From contig NZ_BHVZ01000001.1 of the NCBI RefSeq assembly GCF_003865035.1, positions 372,001 to 436,000 on the forward strand: 64,000 bases of DNA, written 5' to 3'. Under the pieces are notes generated by a model, which saw only the letters and a list, made by a program, of their open reading frames with translations, did not search any database and was not told the origin of the DNA. Source of the DNA: Anaerotignum faecicola. Its GTDB lineage: Bacteria > Bacillota > Clostridia > Lachnospirales > Anaerotignaceae. Positions 8,620 through 17,244 of the stretch are shown piece by piece. Both the position numbers and the translations under genes were made by a program. Position 1 is the first letter of the stretch; each line of letters starts with the position of its first letter.

Positions 8620-9505
8620 CTGCTACTCCTTCTTTGTTTTCTTTCCATTTATCCAAAAGCATAAAAATGACTTCTTCTATCTGTTCTTTAGAATATGTCT
8701 CCGGAAAATAATTTCCAATTTTCTTTGCCGGAATCGTCACATTGATCTTACTGCTTTCCTTTTTTAATAAAACAGCATAGATATAACTCTGGTTTAATTT
8801 TCCATTTGCACTGCATTCTTTTAACTGTTCTGCCTGTTGTTTTGTCGGAAAAATGCTGCTGTTGGTAATCACTTCCAGAAGCCACCCCTGTTCCTCTGGC
8901 TTCAGATAAGACAGCTTTTCTCCCACAATCATAGGAATTTTATTATTGTCCACATATTCCAGCAAAGCATCTGATAATGCCGCCAGACGTATATACCTCT
9001 GTACGGTTCTCCCACTGTCCCCGGCAGCTTCCCCAACCATATCTGCTGTATATTTCTCACCTTTACTTCCCTGATGCTTCATTGCATCATATTTCATCTT
9101 ATAGGCATGAGCTTTCTCACTTGGCAGAAGATTTTCACGCTGAATGTTGGAATCGACCATAATAATGACCGCTTCATCATCCGTATAATTTCGGACAAGA
9201 GCTGGCAATGTAGTCTTTCCACACAGTTCACAGCCTCTTTTTCTTCTATGCCCGGAAATCATCTCATATCCGCCATCTGGTCGAGGTCTTACCAGCGCAG
9301 GAGTCAAAACACCGTATGTTTTAATGCTCTCTACGGTTTCTGCCATTTTTTCATCATCATTTACATGGAACGGATGATTTTTAAAGGGATAGAGCTTTGC
9401 CAGATCTATTTCCACAACCTGGTTCATACTCTTTTCCGGTGTTTCCTCTAATCCCAGTAATTCATCATAAGAGGTAAGCTGAATATCTTTTTTCGGTCTA
9501 CGCAT
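8600..9505 (-). CDS. parB: ParB/RepB/Spo0J-type partition protein
   Basis: 301 residues. The N-terminal ParB nuclease-like domain (about 30-125) shows the CTP-binding fingerprint GHRRKRGCE and the motif ENLLPSEKAHAYKMKYDAM. A helix-turn-helix region follows (GEAAGDSGRTVQRYIRLAAL, about 160-180). It should bind a centromere-like parS site and work with ParA to segregate the element. It overlaps parA by 8 bases and repA by 20, so the three genes form one translationally coupled operon. The C-terminus (EVIFMLLDKWKENKEG) is typical of element-borne ParB proteins. Confidence 0.92.
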   Translation of the reverse strand: MRRPKKDIQLTSYDELLGLEETPEKSMNQVVEIDLAKLYPFKNHPFHVNDDEKMAETVESIKTYGVLTPALVRPRPDGGYEMISGHRRKRGCELCGKTTLPALVRNYTDDEAVIIMVDSNIQRENLLPSEKAHAYKMKYDAMKHQGSKGEKYTADMVGEAAGDSGRTVQRYIRLAALSDALLEYVDNNKIPMIVGEKLSYLKPEEQGWLLEVITNSSIFPTKQQAEQLKECSANGKLNQSYIYAVLLKKESSKINVTIPAKKIGNYFPETYSKEQIEEVIFMLLDKWKENKEGVADAEDTV

Positions 9506-10274
9506 GTTTCAACACCTCCTGAACCAGTTCCAGATAGCTGTCTGCCCCCTTGCTTTTTCCATCATAGGCAAAGATACTTACACCCTCCGATGCTGTTTCT
9601 GCAAGGCTTTCTGTTCTCGGAATCGTCTGCTCAAAAATCCTAATGTCACTTCCGTATGTAGTTTTGATTGCCTGTTTGTTTCTCTTTGCATTATTGTAAC
9701 GACAATTATCCATTGTGAATAAAATACCTTCTATCTGTAAATCCGGATTGAACCTCTGATGGATTCCCTTAACTACTTTCAGTAATTCCATGAGTCCATC
9801 TGCCGCATAATATTGTGGCTGCACTGGAATCAGAACACTGTCCGCTGCACTCAAAGCATTGAGCGTCAGCATTCCCAGGGATGGCATACAGTCAATCAGA
9901 ATATAATCATACTCATCCTTCAGCAGTTCCAGATACTCTTTCAGCACCTTTTCTCTGTCCTCTACTGTAAATAAAGACATATCCATTCCGGCAAGCAATT
10001 TATTGGACGGAACTAGGTCAACACCTTCTTCATGGTGCAGAATTGCTTCTTTCGGATCAAATTCCAGTCCCATGATAATGTTCTCCATCATGCTTTTTAA
10101 TGTTACCTTGAGATTTTTAGGGAATCCCAATCCCATTGTCAAGTGCCCCTGTGGATCAGCATCTACCAGGACTACTTTTTTCCCTGACTTCACCAGTCCG
10201 GCTCCCAGATTGATTGTTGTCGTTGTTTTGGCTACTCCGCCTTTCTGATTTGCAATAGCAATTACTTTACACAT
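9498..10274 (-). CDS. parA: ParA/Soj-type partition ATPase
   Basis: 258 residues beginning MCKVIAIANQKGGVAKTTTT, the deviant Walker A motif of ParA/MinD ATPases. Walker A' (VDADPQGHLT) and Walker B (YILIDCMPSLG) follow in the usual positions. ParA drives element segregation together with ParB, whose gene overlaps its 3' end. It is of chromosomal Soj length and lacks an N-terminal HTH, so transcriptional autoregulation is less likely. It is followed by parB and repA in the same transcript. Confidence 0.95.
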   Translation of the reverse strand: MCKVIAIANQKGGVAKTTTTINLGAGLVKSGKKVVLVDADPQGHLTMGLGFPKNLKVTLKSMMENIIMGLEFDPKEAILHHEEGVDLVPSNKLLAGMDMSLFTVEDREKVLKEYLELLKDEYDYILIDCMPSLGMLTLNALSAADSVLIPVQPQYYAADGLMELLKVVKGIHQRFNPDLQIEGILFTMDNCRYNNAKRNKQAIKTTYGSDIRIFEQTIPRTESLAETASEGVSIFAYDGKSKGADSYLELVQEVLKHA

Positions 10275-10289
10275 ATACTTTCCTCCGAT

Positions 10290-10454
10290 TTACTCTTTTT
10301 CTTCTACTTCAACATAAACACGAAAATATTTGCTTGTTCCTTTGTTCGCATAAGCATCCGATACTTCCAGAACATCCAATTCTTTATGCTTTTCCAAAAT
10401 ACGACGGAACCATTGAATATCCTTTAAAGTACCCTGTAATCTAATTTTCAGCAT
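10290..10454 (-). CDS. Small hypothetical protein, 54 aa
   Basis: The start is taken at ATG 10454, eight bases after GGGAGG, giving 54 residues (MLKIRLQGTLKDIQWFRRIL...YFRVYVEVEEKE). It overlaps the stop of the preceding gene by 14 bases. The pattern of a beta strand, a helix and two strands suggests a compact alpha/beta protein, like other small YvzF/DUF3970-type proteins; that link is tentative. It lies directly upstream of parA and is probably part of the maintenance operon. Confidence 0.6.
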   Translation of the reverse strand: MLKIRLQGTLKDIQWFRRILEKHKELDVLEVSDAYANKGTSKYFRVYVEVEEKE

Positions 10455-10914
10455 ACATATCCTCCCAGTCTTTGTAAAAACAATACTCTGGATAACGGAT
10501 TTTAATGGCTTCCCAAAAATACCGGGCATATCCGCAGCAAAACAGATCTTCTACGGTATAATACTGACACTCTTTTAACTGATCTTCCTCTGCTTCATAA
10601 TCTCCGACACTTGGTGTCCCATTGCAGTAAAGATTAAATGCCATGCGGACGATCCGTAAACTTCCACTGGTCTGCCAACCTTCCTGCAGGGATTCCGTTT
10701 TTACACATCCAGTTTTAAAATTATAGATTTTATTCACATTTTCTCTTGTGTCTCTGTCGATACCCAGGCAATAAACCAGAGCCTGATGGTAGACATCCTG
10801 ATATCTGCATTTTTCCAGATATTCCATATAAAATTTTTCGTGTTCCTTGCTCTTGAAAGTAATTGTGCGAGAATTGCTATTCTCTGCTCTTAACGCTGTG
10901 TTTGTCATTTTCAT
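10441..10914 (-). CDS. Hypothetical protein (DUF6075-like), first gene of the maintenance operon
   Basis: 157 residues, soluble, with several aromatic and cysteine residues. Visible stretches are TFKSKEHEKFYMEYLEKC, YNFKTGCVKTESLQEGWQTS and MAFNLYCNGTPS. It resembles the DUF6075 family seen in Lachnospiraceae integrative elements (from memory). AGGAGGAG lies six bases before its ATG. It follows tandem terminators and leads the run DUF6075-like, 54-aa gene, parA, parB, repA. The function is not known. Confidence 0.65.
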   Translation of the reverse strand: MKMTNTALRAENSNSRTITFKSKEHEKFYMEYLEKCRYQDVYHQALVYCLGIDRDTRENVNKIYNFKTGCVKTESLQEGWQTSGSLRIVRMAFNLYCNGTPSVGDYEAEEDQLKECQYYTVEDLFCCGYARYFWEAIKIRYPEYCFYKDWEDMYAEN

Positions 10915-10944
10915 TCTCCTCCTGAATTTTTAATATTTTGGTAT

Positions 10945-11014
10945 AAAAAAGACACTCCATTTCTGGAATGCCCTATAAAAAATAGGGACACCCGCTTTTA
11001 ACAAGTATCCCTAT
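10945..11014 (-). terminator. Two tandem rho-independent terminators (possible attenuator)
   Basis: On the minus strand, ATAGGGA (11014-11008) pairs with TCCCTAT (10988-10982) and is followed by a U run. A second hairpin, CATTCCA with TGGAGTG (10970-10953), is also followed by six U. An alternative CCCTAT/ATAGGG pairing at 10971-10987 competes with the first stem. They lie 30-100 bases upstream of the first maintenance gene, so they either end the recombinase transcript or attenuate the maintenance operon. Confidence 0.6.
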
Positions 11015-11194
11015 AATCTATCAATGATCTGATAGCTCTCTATTCATTTTCATATTCAAGATTCTTTGTGTTCCCCGTCCCGAGGTCTAACGCAACAACA
11101 ACGGTTACTTTCTTCACAAGGCTCTTTTCTTTGTGATTTTCACCTATTTTTCTGAAACTGAAAAACTCCACAAAGTGCGTAAATTCAAGGATTT

Positions 11195-12889
11195 CTACAT
11201 ATTTTTCCTTTGTAGCAACACCACAGTCTCAACAGTTGTTTCAGTTTCCAAGGGAAGTTCTTTCACTTCCTCACCATCAACAGGCACAGGAAAATTGAAT
11301 ACGATCTTCTTTATCCAGCTTCCATCTTTCCTTTTCTCCGGGAACATCTCAATTCGCTCGATAAAGGCCTTCATAAACTCCTTCTGCTCCGCTTCCGTTG
11401 CGGAATGGTAGACTTCATCAAATGCCAGTAACAAGCGATAGATATTGTCACCGGAAATCTTCTCCTGCTGTATGTTGCGGATCTGACTTTGCAATTCGCC
11501 AATCTGAACTTCGATTTCCTCTATGGTATCATACTGCTCATCATAGCGGCGCTGCAAGTCTAAAATCTTTCTGTCATAGTGGACATCGTTGATGTCCAAG
11601 GTATCCATCTGACGCTCCAAGCGACTTTTCGTTCCAAAGGCTTGCTTTAGCTGCCCTTGCAGAACGGCGATCTGCTTTTCCATATCCTCTGTATCAACCG
11701 CCGTTCCGATTTTCGCTTGAATCGCTTCCACAAACCGGGGATTGTTAACCATAGCAGAAATAATCTTCGCCACAAATTTATTGATTTCCGTCTGCTCGAT
11801 ATTCAGACGGAAGCTGCACTCATGCCCGGTAGGTGTAACCGTATTTTTGCAGTAGTAATAATACCGTGTTTTTTTGTCCTTGCTGTGCGCCTTGGCGATA
11901 TTGCCGTACATACTCTTACCGCAGCATGGGCATTTCAAGATACCGGACAGGATGTGTGCATGGTCTGGATTGTTGACCTTTTCCCGCTTGAAAGAATTGA
12001 TCTTGCGCTTTTCCTGTGCCAGATGCCAATCTTCTTCGGAAATGATAGCTTCGTGCTGTCCTTCATAAACCGGGAACTCCGACTGCTCAACCACGTGCAT
12101 CTCGTTTCTTGTACCCTGTTTCTTTTCTGTTCTTCGTCTGCCGTAAGCAATCTTTCCCATATAAACAGGATTGTACAATACATTTTTCACAAAATCTCTT
12201 GAAAATCCCGGAATGGTATTATTCTGTCTTAGTTTCTTTACATAACCATTGCGGTTCAGATATTTTGCAACTCCAGCAACGCCCTCGTTGGTATGGATGT
12301 AGCGGTCATAAATGACACGGATTACTTCCACTTCATCCTCTGCAATAACAAGGTTTCCGTCTTCCAGTTTGTATCCATAGGGAGCGAAACCGCCGTTCCA
12401 TTTGCCCTCACGAGCCTTTTGCTCCCGTCCTGCCATTGTCTGTGTGCGGATATTTTCTCGCTCAATCTCTGCCACCGCAGACAGCACAGAGATCATCAGC
12501 TTTCCGGCATCCTTGGAGCTGTCAATGCCGTCCTCCACGCAGATCAGGTTGACACCAAAATCCTGCATAAGCTGCAAAGAGTTCAGAACATCCGCCGCAT
12601 TTCTGCCAAATCGGGACAGCTTAAAGACCAGCACATAAGAAACATCATCTTTGCCGTCCTGGATATCGTTCAGCATCCGTTGGAAGTCCTGCCGCCCTTG
12701 GATGTTCTTGCCGGAAAATCCCTCGTCAGAATACTCCCCGGCAACGATCATATCCTCGTATGCCGCATACTTCCGTAGCTTGTCACGTTGGGCATCCAAA
12801 CTGTATCCGTCAACCTGCATCGAGGTGGACACTCTTGTATAAAGATAGCATTTAAGTTGTTTCTTTTTCAGAATCTCCACCTCCCTCAT
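11195..12889 (-). CDS. Large serine recombinase (element integrase)
   Basis: 564 residues. The resolvase-type catalytic domain (about 14-150) has the nucleophile Ser21 in YTRVSTSMQ, then LDAQRDKLRKYA and a DEGFSGKNIQGR motif. A recombinase domain (about 165-270; GGFAPYGYKLEDG) follows. Next comes a zinc ribbon (CPCCGKSMYG, later a CKN and a CSF pair), then a coiled coil (about 400-500) and a short C-terminus. This is the TnpX/large-serine-integrase layout. The last residues, TTVETVVLLQRKNM, share VETVVLL with the 3' end of rlmD at 26.15 kb, showing that the gene end is an attachment site. The gene overlaps the small HTH gene upstream by 38 bases. Confidence 0.95.
   Translation of the reverse strand: MREVEILKKKQLKCYLYTRVSTSMQVDGYSLDAQRDKLRKYAAYEDMIVAGEYSDEGFSGKNIQGRQDFQRMLNDIQDGKDDVSYVLVFKLSRFGRNAADVLNSLQLMQDFGVNLICVEDGIDSSKDAGKLMISVLSAVAEIERENIRTQTMAGREQKAREGKWNGGFAPYGYKLEDGNLVIAEDEVEVIRVIYDRYIHTNEGVAGVAKYLNRNGYVKKLRQNNTIPGFSRDFVKNVLYNPVYMGKIAYGRRRTEKKQGTRNEMHVVEQSEFPVYEGQHEAIISEEDWHLAQEKRKINSFKREKVNNPDHAHILSGILKCPCCGKSMYGNIAKAHSKDKKTRYYYYCKNTVTPTGHECSFRLNIEQTEINKFVAKIISAMVNNPRFVEAIQAKIGTAVDTEDMEKQIAVLQGQLKQAFGTKSRLERQMDTLDINDVHYDRKILDLQRRYDEQYDTIEEIEVQIGELQSQIRNIQQEKISGDNIYRLLLAFDEVYHSATEAEQKEFMKAFIERIEMFPEKRKDGSWIKKIVFNFPVPVDGEEVKELPLETETTVETVVLLQRKNM
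11213..11233 (-). other. Putative left attachment site in recombinase 3' end
   Basis: This 21-bp stretch encodes VETVVLL and matches the rlmD segment at 26139-26159 at most positions, including a shared GAGAC on the minus strand. The following LQRKNM-stop codons would come from the sequence outside the element. Confidence 0.5.
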
Positions 12890-13082
12890 TCCTTCCTTTT
12901 ACCATAAGTCCCTCGTTGCGGATATAATACTCCAAAAGCCACAGCACATAATCCGGTGCATGGCGGTTGTCCAATTCCCATTCAGTCATAGTCCGGTAAG
13001 GAATATGGACGAGCTTGCAAAAATCTTTCCGGTTCAGTCCTGTGCTTTCACGCAACTTTATAATTCTGTTTTTACAATCCAT
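12852..13082 (-). CDS. Small XRE-like HTH protein, 76 aa
   Basis: The start is taken at ATG 13082, with GGAG nine bases upstream, rather than the longer frame at 13154. The protein starts MDCKNRIIKLRESTGLNRKD and contains FCKLVHIPYRTMTEWELDNR, an XRE-type helix-turn-helix used for autoregulation or recombinase control. It overlaps the recombinase start by 38 bases, which suggests coupled expression. Confidence 0.75.
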   Translation of the reverse strand: MDCKNRIIKLRESTGLNRKDFCKLVHIPYRTMTEWELDNRHAPDYVLWLLEYYIRNEGLMVKGRNEGGGDSEKETT

Positions 13083-13172
13083 CCGTCTTTTCTCCACAAA
13101 AGCAAAAAGTACACGTTGCGTAATCATTATAGCATAGCTGTAACGAATACGCAACGTGTAAATTGCGAGATT

Positions 13173-13358
13173 TTACGCAGCCTTATCCGTCAAAGGCTGT
13201 GCTTGATTACTTTCCTCGGAATGCTCCACTTCCTGCGGAGCGTCCTGTTCCAATTTATCCAAAACCTGATGTCCATATTTCTGGAGCATCTGGCTCATAA
13301 CATCCACACAGCGGTCAAATGCCGCATTATATTTCGCTTCTTCATAATATTTCTTCAA
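13173..13358 (-). CDS. Small hypothetical protein, 61 aa
   Basis: It starts at TTG 13358, eight bases after GGAGG. The sequence MKKYYEEAKYNAAFDRCVDV, then MSQMLQKYGHQVLDKLEQ, suggests a helical soluble protein with an acidic, Glu/Gln-rich tail. It follows the relaxase gene by 15 bases and is probably translated with it; such small proteins commonly follow MobV genes in gut Firmicutes elements. The function is not known. Confidence 0.6.
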   Translation of the reverse strand: MKKYYEEAKYNAAFDRCVDVMSQMLQKYGHQVLDKLEQDAPQEVEHSEESNQAQPLTDKAA

Positions 13359-13373
13359 TAGGCGATTCCTCCA

Positions 13374-14663
13374 TCAAAGTTCCATATCCTGTCCACGCTT
13401 CCGGGCAGGGTGTTCGTGTTCCTGTGTTTCCTTTCCTCTGATGAGGATAGAATTGATAAAAGCCCGAACCTTTTCGGATGCGATTTCCAGTGCATCCAGA
13501 AAGGGTTGGGCTTTCTGTTTGAGTTCCATATATTTTTCGCTTACCGCTTCATACCGCTGCTTCCAGATGGAAACCGTCTTTTCTGCGGAAGCCAATTTTT
13601 CTTTCAGTCGCTTGTTGTCAGCATTGGCAATAATACCATTGACCGCATAGTGTTTGAGCGTGTCGCATTCATCCGGAGTCAGCACAACATTGTTTCCGAA
13701 TGTGGCTTTTTTGCCCATTGTTTCAATCTCCTGCACCGTCAGAGCAACGGTCTTTGCTGTTTTGGTTTCCTTTTGCAGAGCTTCCAGTTTCTGTTTCTGC
13801 TTCTCCGTGGCAGCTTTGGCATTCTCCAAACCCCGCTCCACCTGTGCCACCTGTCCGGCCACAGTTTCCAGCCGCTGCTGTTCTGCCTGCACCTTGAACT
13901 GGGTCACAGTCAGATGTTCCTCGGTGCTTCCACGTTCTCCACGCTCCAGATCGGTATATCCGGCAACTCGCATGAAATGAAAAAAGTCATCCTGCAACAC
14001 ACTGTAGGATGACCTCAAAATCTTTTTTCCTCTTGCGTTCAACATTGGATTACCGTCCTCGTCAAGCACCGGCTTGGACTCCCATTTCTTACTGCGGCTG
14101 ACCTGTGTGATGACCTCCTTAACGGCTCCCCGGAGGGCTTCATCCTTGCATCGCTTCGACCAAAGGATCTGCTTTTCCACCACCGGGATATAAACCACAT
14201 GAAGATGATAGTGGTACACATCCTCGCCCAGAGCTTCGGACATTGCCCGGTTGCGCTCATCGGCGTGCATCACAGCGGAGAGGATATACTGCTCACCGCC
14301 TACAATCTCCACGGCGGCTTTGTAAGCATCAGCATAAAACTGTTTTGCAAATTCATAGCCGCCATGATTGTAGAAATAAGCAGAGTTCACATCAAATACT
14401 AACTCGCCGTATTTGACGGCATCCGGTTTCAGACCTCTGGTGGAGATTACGCCGTCCTGTTCCATCTGCTCAAACATTTTTACATAATCGTCCGTGGGTG
14501 CTTTGAAATGAACGTTCAGAGAAGTGCGTTCCGGCACGATGTCCTGATTGCTGTAGCTGTCCTTTTCACGCTCATTGTGTTCCTGTACCTTAGCCACATC
14601 TGCCGGGGTTTCCAAGTCCTGATTTCTGGCTACGGTACGGTCTATTCCATCATTTCTTGCCAT
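13374..14663 (-). CDS. mobV: MobV/Pre-family relaxase
   Basis: 429 residues. The N-terminal half is a Mob/Pre relaxase domain. NERE and NVHFK motifs lie near residues 29-54, and the metal-binding HYHLHVVYIP histidines are at 151, 153 and 155. The C-terminal half (about 270-400) is coiled coil (QAEQQRLETVAGQVAQVE, then ATEKQKQKLEALQKETK). It should nick at the adjacent oriT (about 14.73 kb) and pilot the strand into a recipient using the transfer pore of another element. The protein is of typical MobV length. Confidence 0.92.
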   Translation of the reverse strand: MARNDGIDRTVARNQDLETPADVAKVQEHNEREKDSYSNQDIVPERTSLNVHFKAPTDDYVKMFEQMEQDGVISTRGLKPDAVKYGELVFDVNSAYFYNHGGYEFAKQFYADAYKAAVEIVGGEQYILSAVMHADERNRAMSEALGEDVYHYHLHVVYIPVVEKQILWSKRCKDEALRGAVKEVITQVSRSKKWESKPVLDEDGNPMLNARGKKILRSSYSVLQDDFFHFMRVAGYTDLERGERGSTEEHLTVTQFKVQAEQQRLETVAGQVAQVERGLENAKAATEKQKQKLEALQKETKTAKTVALTVQEIETMGKKATFGNNVVLTPDECDTLKHYAVNGIIANADNKRLKEKLASAEKTVSIWKQRYEAVSEKYMELKQKAQPFLDALEIASEKVRAFINSILIRGKETQEHEHPARKRGQDMEL

Positions 14664-14716
14664 AGAATTTTTGTCCTTTCTTTGAGATTTGCAGACAGCG
14701 GAGAACTACGGAGAGG

Positions 14717-14753
14717 CACTTTTTCAAAGTGTAATAACCCACTATGACACTTT
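14717..14753 (-). other. oriT: Probable origin of transfer (MobV-type oriT)
   Basis: AAAGTGT (14726-14732) and ACACTTT (14747-14753) flank a core whose minus strand reads CATAGTGGGTTATT. The TAGTGGGTTA core matches the pMV158-type nick region (TAGTGTGTTA). A second CACTTT/AAAGTG hairpin overlaps it at 14718-14731. It lies about 55 bases upstream of the relaxase gene, the expected place. Confidence 0.75.
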
Positions 14754-15035
14754 CATCCATACTGGCTGCAAAGTGCCGTGGGCTCTCCGAGGGCTCTCCC
14801 GAGGGGGAATGCGGTCACTGCGGTGACCTCTGCTGAACTGCCCGAAAACTGTCTGCATCGTTTTCTGTTGTTCAGCCGGGATAGCTGCTGTTTTGCGAAA
14901 CACCACCCATCCCGGCGGCAGTGAAAATCAAATCTTTCACTGCAATAGAAACAGCCCAAATAAAGGAAATGAGCTGTTTCTATCACAAGCGTTTCACGCT
15001 CTTTTGCTGCGTACATACGTACCAGCCAATGGGAT
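14754..15035. other. Non-coding region between oriT and helicase gene
   Basis: No convincing gene is seen. It contains several inverted repeats, including perfect 11-bp arms at 14945-14955 and 14973-14983 (ATAGAAACAGC and complement) and a GGTCACTGCGGTGACC palindrome near 14811-14826. These fit an extended oriT or a replication origin for the helicase/primase pair. Confidence 0.45.
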
Positions 15036-16427
15036 TTACTCGACCTGCCGCCATTCCTCCGGAATGTCCTCCGGTACGTACGTACACGGCGAATTTCCGT
15101 AAAACCCATTTATATGAGGTCTTGCCACAGCCTCCACACCCATAAATCCCCATACCCGCCGTCCGGCAGAGTTGGTGATGTTATTGCAATGCTCCAGATT
15201 AAATTTCTTGGCATTGGCAATCATGGCGTCGCTGAAGCTACGGGCTTTCAGCGGAGCAAGGGAATTTTCCTCGCACCACATCCGGTAGATTTCATAGAAA
15301 TCCTTGGAGCTGATGGAAGCATCCGCTTTCAATCGGATGTATCCCTCCGACTCCATGAAATCAAAGATATTGTTGTTGTCACGCTTGACCGCTTCCCGGT
15401 TTTCCTGGATACGGTCACTCTCCGTAAACTTAAAGTTGTTGGCAACAAGCCGCTGTAAGCCTTCAAATGCCCACAGGAAGATACCCTCGGCTTCAGCTTT
15501 CATCTTCTCTGCAAGGTCAGGATCATCGGCTCTGTCCATGGGCTTTTCTTTGGTGGTCAGCACAAGTTGTCTGCGGTAAAAACCGTCGCTGCGGTCATAC
15601 AGAGCTTGCAGATCGCCGTTGCTGAATGCCAGCAACCGGGCAAACATCCAGCCCTGATAACTCTGCTTTCCCTTGCGTTCCAGATCCATCTTGCCCTGTG
15701 CAGTCACAATGGATTTTACATAGTTGGTCTGACGCAGAGCTTCCATCCGCATATCATCATCCACGCACAGCAGGATGTGTTCCAGATCAGCACGGGCGAA
15801 GCGGTTTTCGGAAATTTTTCCGATGCTGCCGTCTTTCATATTCGTGCCGAATATAGCGGACAGCACCGCACCAATTTGGGATTTGCCCTCGCCGCCGTTG
15901 CCTTTAATCACCATCATGCGCTGCCCCTTGTTGGAAGGAATCAGACAGTAGCCGAAAAACTCCTGCAAAGTGGGGATGTCCTCCGCATGGAGCAGCCCAT
16001 CCAGAAATTTTAGCCAGGTCACAGGTGTAGGTGCATGAGGATTGTAAACAACAGGCAGACGGTTTCGCACGATAGCCGGTCTGCCCTTGGTAAATGTGCC
16101 GTTCAATAGCAGCGTACCGTTGGACAAATGAATCCGATCCTGCTCCGGTGGAAAGTCCGGCACTTGTGCTTCCAGTTTCAGCACTTCCAGAATGTTGGTG
16201 ATCTTCCGGGGGATATTGTTTACGGCACAAAATTTCAGCTTGTCGTAAATCTCCCCACGCAGTGGGAGATCGTCCGTCACTCGACCATCGGGCGTAAAAA
16301 AAGCTCCGTTTGCGAAGATAATTCTGCGCTCATGCAGAAATTCTTCACAAAACAGAGCTTCGTTGATGTTCTGCCCATCAAACCAGACAGGCAAATTCAT
16401 ATCAGGCGTTTTCCGGTTCTTCGCCAT
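15036..16427 (-). CDS. Phage/plasmid P4-type SF3 replicative helicase
   Basis: 463 residues. The N-terminal part is D5/P4-like. The SF3 ATPase core has Walker A GNGGEGKSQ (about 176-184) and Walker B HILLCVDDDM (217-226), then the FARLLAFSNGDLQALYDRSD sensor region (about 265-290). The C-terminal domain (about 370-450) is a winged-helix primase-like end. It probably unwinds the element origin during transient replication after transfer. It overlaps the upstream primase gene by 26 bases, so the two are translated together. Confidence 0.88.
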   Translation of the reverse strand: MAKNRKTPDMNLPVWFDGQNINEALFCEEFLHERRIIFANGAFFTPDGRVTDDLPLRGEIYDKLKFCAVNNIPRKITNILEVLKLEAQVPDFPPEQDRIHLSNGTLLLNGTFTKGRPAIVRNRLPVVYNPHAPTPVTWLKFLDGLLHAEDIPTLQEFFGYCLIPSNKGQRMMVIKGNGGEGKSQIGAVLSAIFGTNMKDGSIGKISENRFARADLEHILLCVDDDMRMEALRQTNYVKSIVTAQGKMDLERKGKQSYQGWMFARLLAFSNGDLQALYDRSDGFYRRQLVLTTKEKPMDRADDPDLAEKMKAEAEGIFLWAFEGLQRLVANNFKFTESDRIQENREAVKRDNNNIFDFMESEGYIRLKADASISSKDFYEIYRMWCEENSLAPLKARSFSDAMIANAKKFNLEHCNNITNSAGRRVWGFMGVEAVARPHINGFYGNSPCTYVPEDIPEEWRQVE

Positions 16428-17022
16428 GGTGCGCCACCTCCTTTTTCTTTCGTGTGATGTACTCTTGCAGAAAAGTAATTTTTCCCTCCTTCATCAGCTC
16501 GTCCACCAATGCCACCCGCTCTTCCAGATCACCCACGGTCAGCACATCTGCCATATATTCGATAGGACAGTGCATCTGGCAGGCTTCCACAAAACGATCA
16601 TCCAGAGCCTCCTCCGGTGTTTTGGGTGCATACCGCACTTTCCAATCTTCCAGCAGATGCAGATAATCCGTCAGCACCCGGAAACACAGCATTTCATCCT
16701 CCCGGAACTGACGGATATAAGGACGCTTTGGCTTGGCCATAGCTGCGGCAGTGGGCGGTTTCGGGTCAAGTTCGAAGTCCGAAGCCAGCTTTTGCGCTGC
16801 TTCATAGCTGCTCATATTGAACAGCCTTGCCACAAGGTCGATCACATCTCCCTTTGCTCCACAGCCAAAGCAGAAAAAATAGTCCTCATTCAGCTTCAAG
16901 CTCGGATGCCTGTCGTTGTGGAACGGGCAGCAAGCCATGCCGTTGTGGCTCACTTTCAGCCCGTAGTGTTCGGCGGCTTGCTTGACGCTGATTGCCGCCT
17001 TGATGGTTTCATAGATTGTCAT
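16402..17022 (-). CDS. CHC2 zinc-finger DNA primase-like protein
   Basis: 206 residues from ATG 17022, chosen because GGAGGG lies six bases upstream; an in-frame start at 17064 has no site. A DnaG-type zinc-binding domain occupies residues 1-60, with CCPFHNDRHP and later CFGCGAKGD supplying the Cys/His ligands. There is no TOPRIM domain, so it is a truncated primase or a zinc-binding partner of the adjoining helicase, as is usual in these elements. Confidence 0.88.
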   Translation of the reverse strand: MTIYETIKAAISVKQAAEHYGLKVSHNGMACCPFHNDRHPSLKLNEDYFFCFGCGAKGDVIDLVARLFNMSSYEAAQKLASDFELDPKPPTAAAMAKPKRPYIRQFREDEMLCFRVLTDYLHLLEDWKVRYAPKTPEEALDDRFVEACQMHCPIEYMADVLTVGDLEERVALVDELMKEGKITFLQEYITRKKKEVAHHGEEPENA

Positions 17023-17244
17023 AGAAAACCCTCCGTTCATAATATTCTGGAAAGCACGAAGCACCCGCCGTGATTGGCAGGTGCTTCGCTCCTTCTATTA
17101 TGGTTATGACGGATTTTTCAAAAAACAGGCTAATGGCAGGACAATCCTGTTTCAAAAAACAGGACAACTTATTGATAGATGTAGATTTCTTTACATTAGC
17201 ATGATACAATTAAGAAAGTGAAAAAACAGGACAGGAGGGTAAGC
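17023..17244. promoter_or_regulatory. Divergent intergenic region with hairpin and repeats
   Basis: The primase (minus) and the DUF6076 gene (plus) diverge from here. A hairpin with 8-bp arms (GAAGCACC at 17058-17065, complement at 17080-17087) lies beside the primase start. The motif TTTCAAAAAACAGG occurs twice, and AAAAACAGGAC also recurs next to the plus-strand ribosome site; these may be operators. A TACAAT near 17204 could be the -10 for the plus-strand genes, but its -35 is weak. Confidence 0.4.

Noticed and set aside
14753..15109. 118-codon minus-strand frame over the oriT-helicase gap
   Set aside because: It overlaps the helicase 3' end and the oriT arms, lacks a ribosome site, and its Arg/Cys-rich sequence follows the inverted repeats. 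More likely non-coding.
17191..17217. Upstream in-frame extension of the DUF6076-like gene
   Set aside because: The frame upstream of ATG 17245 has no ribosome site and crosses the promoter region; ACAGGAGGG fixes the start at 17245.
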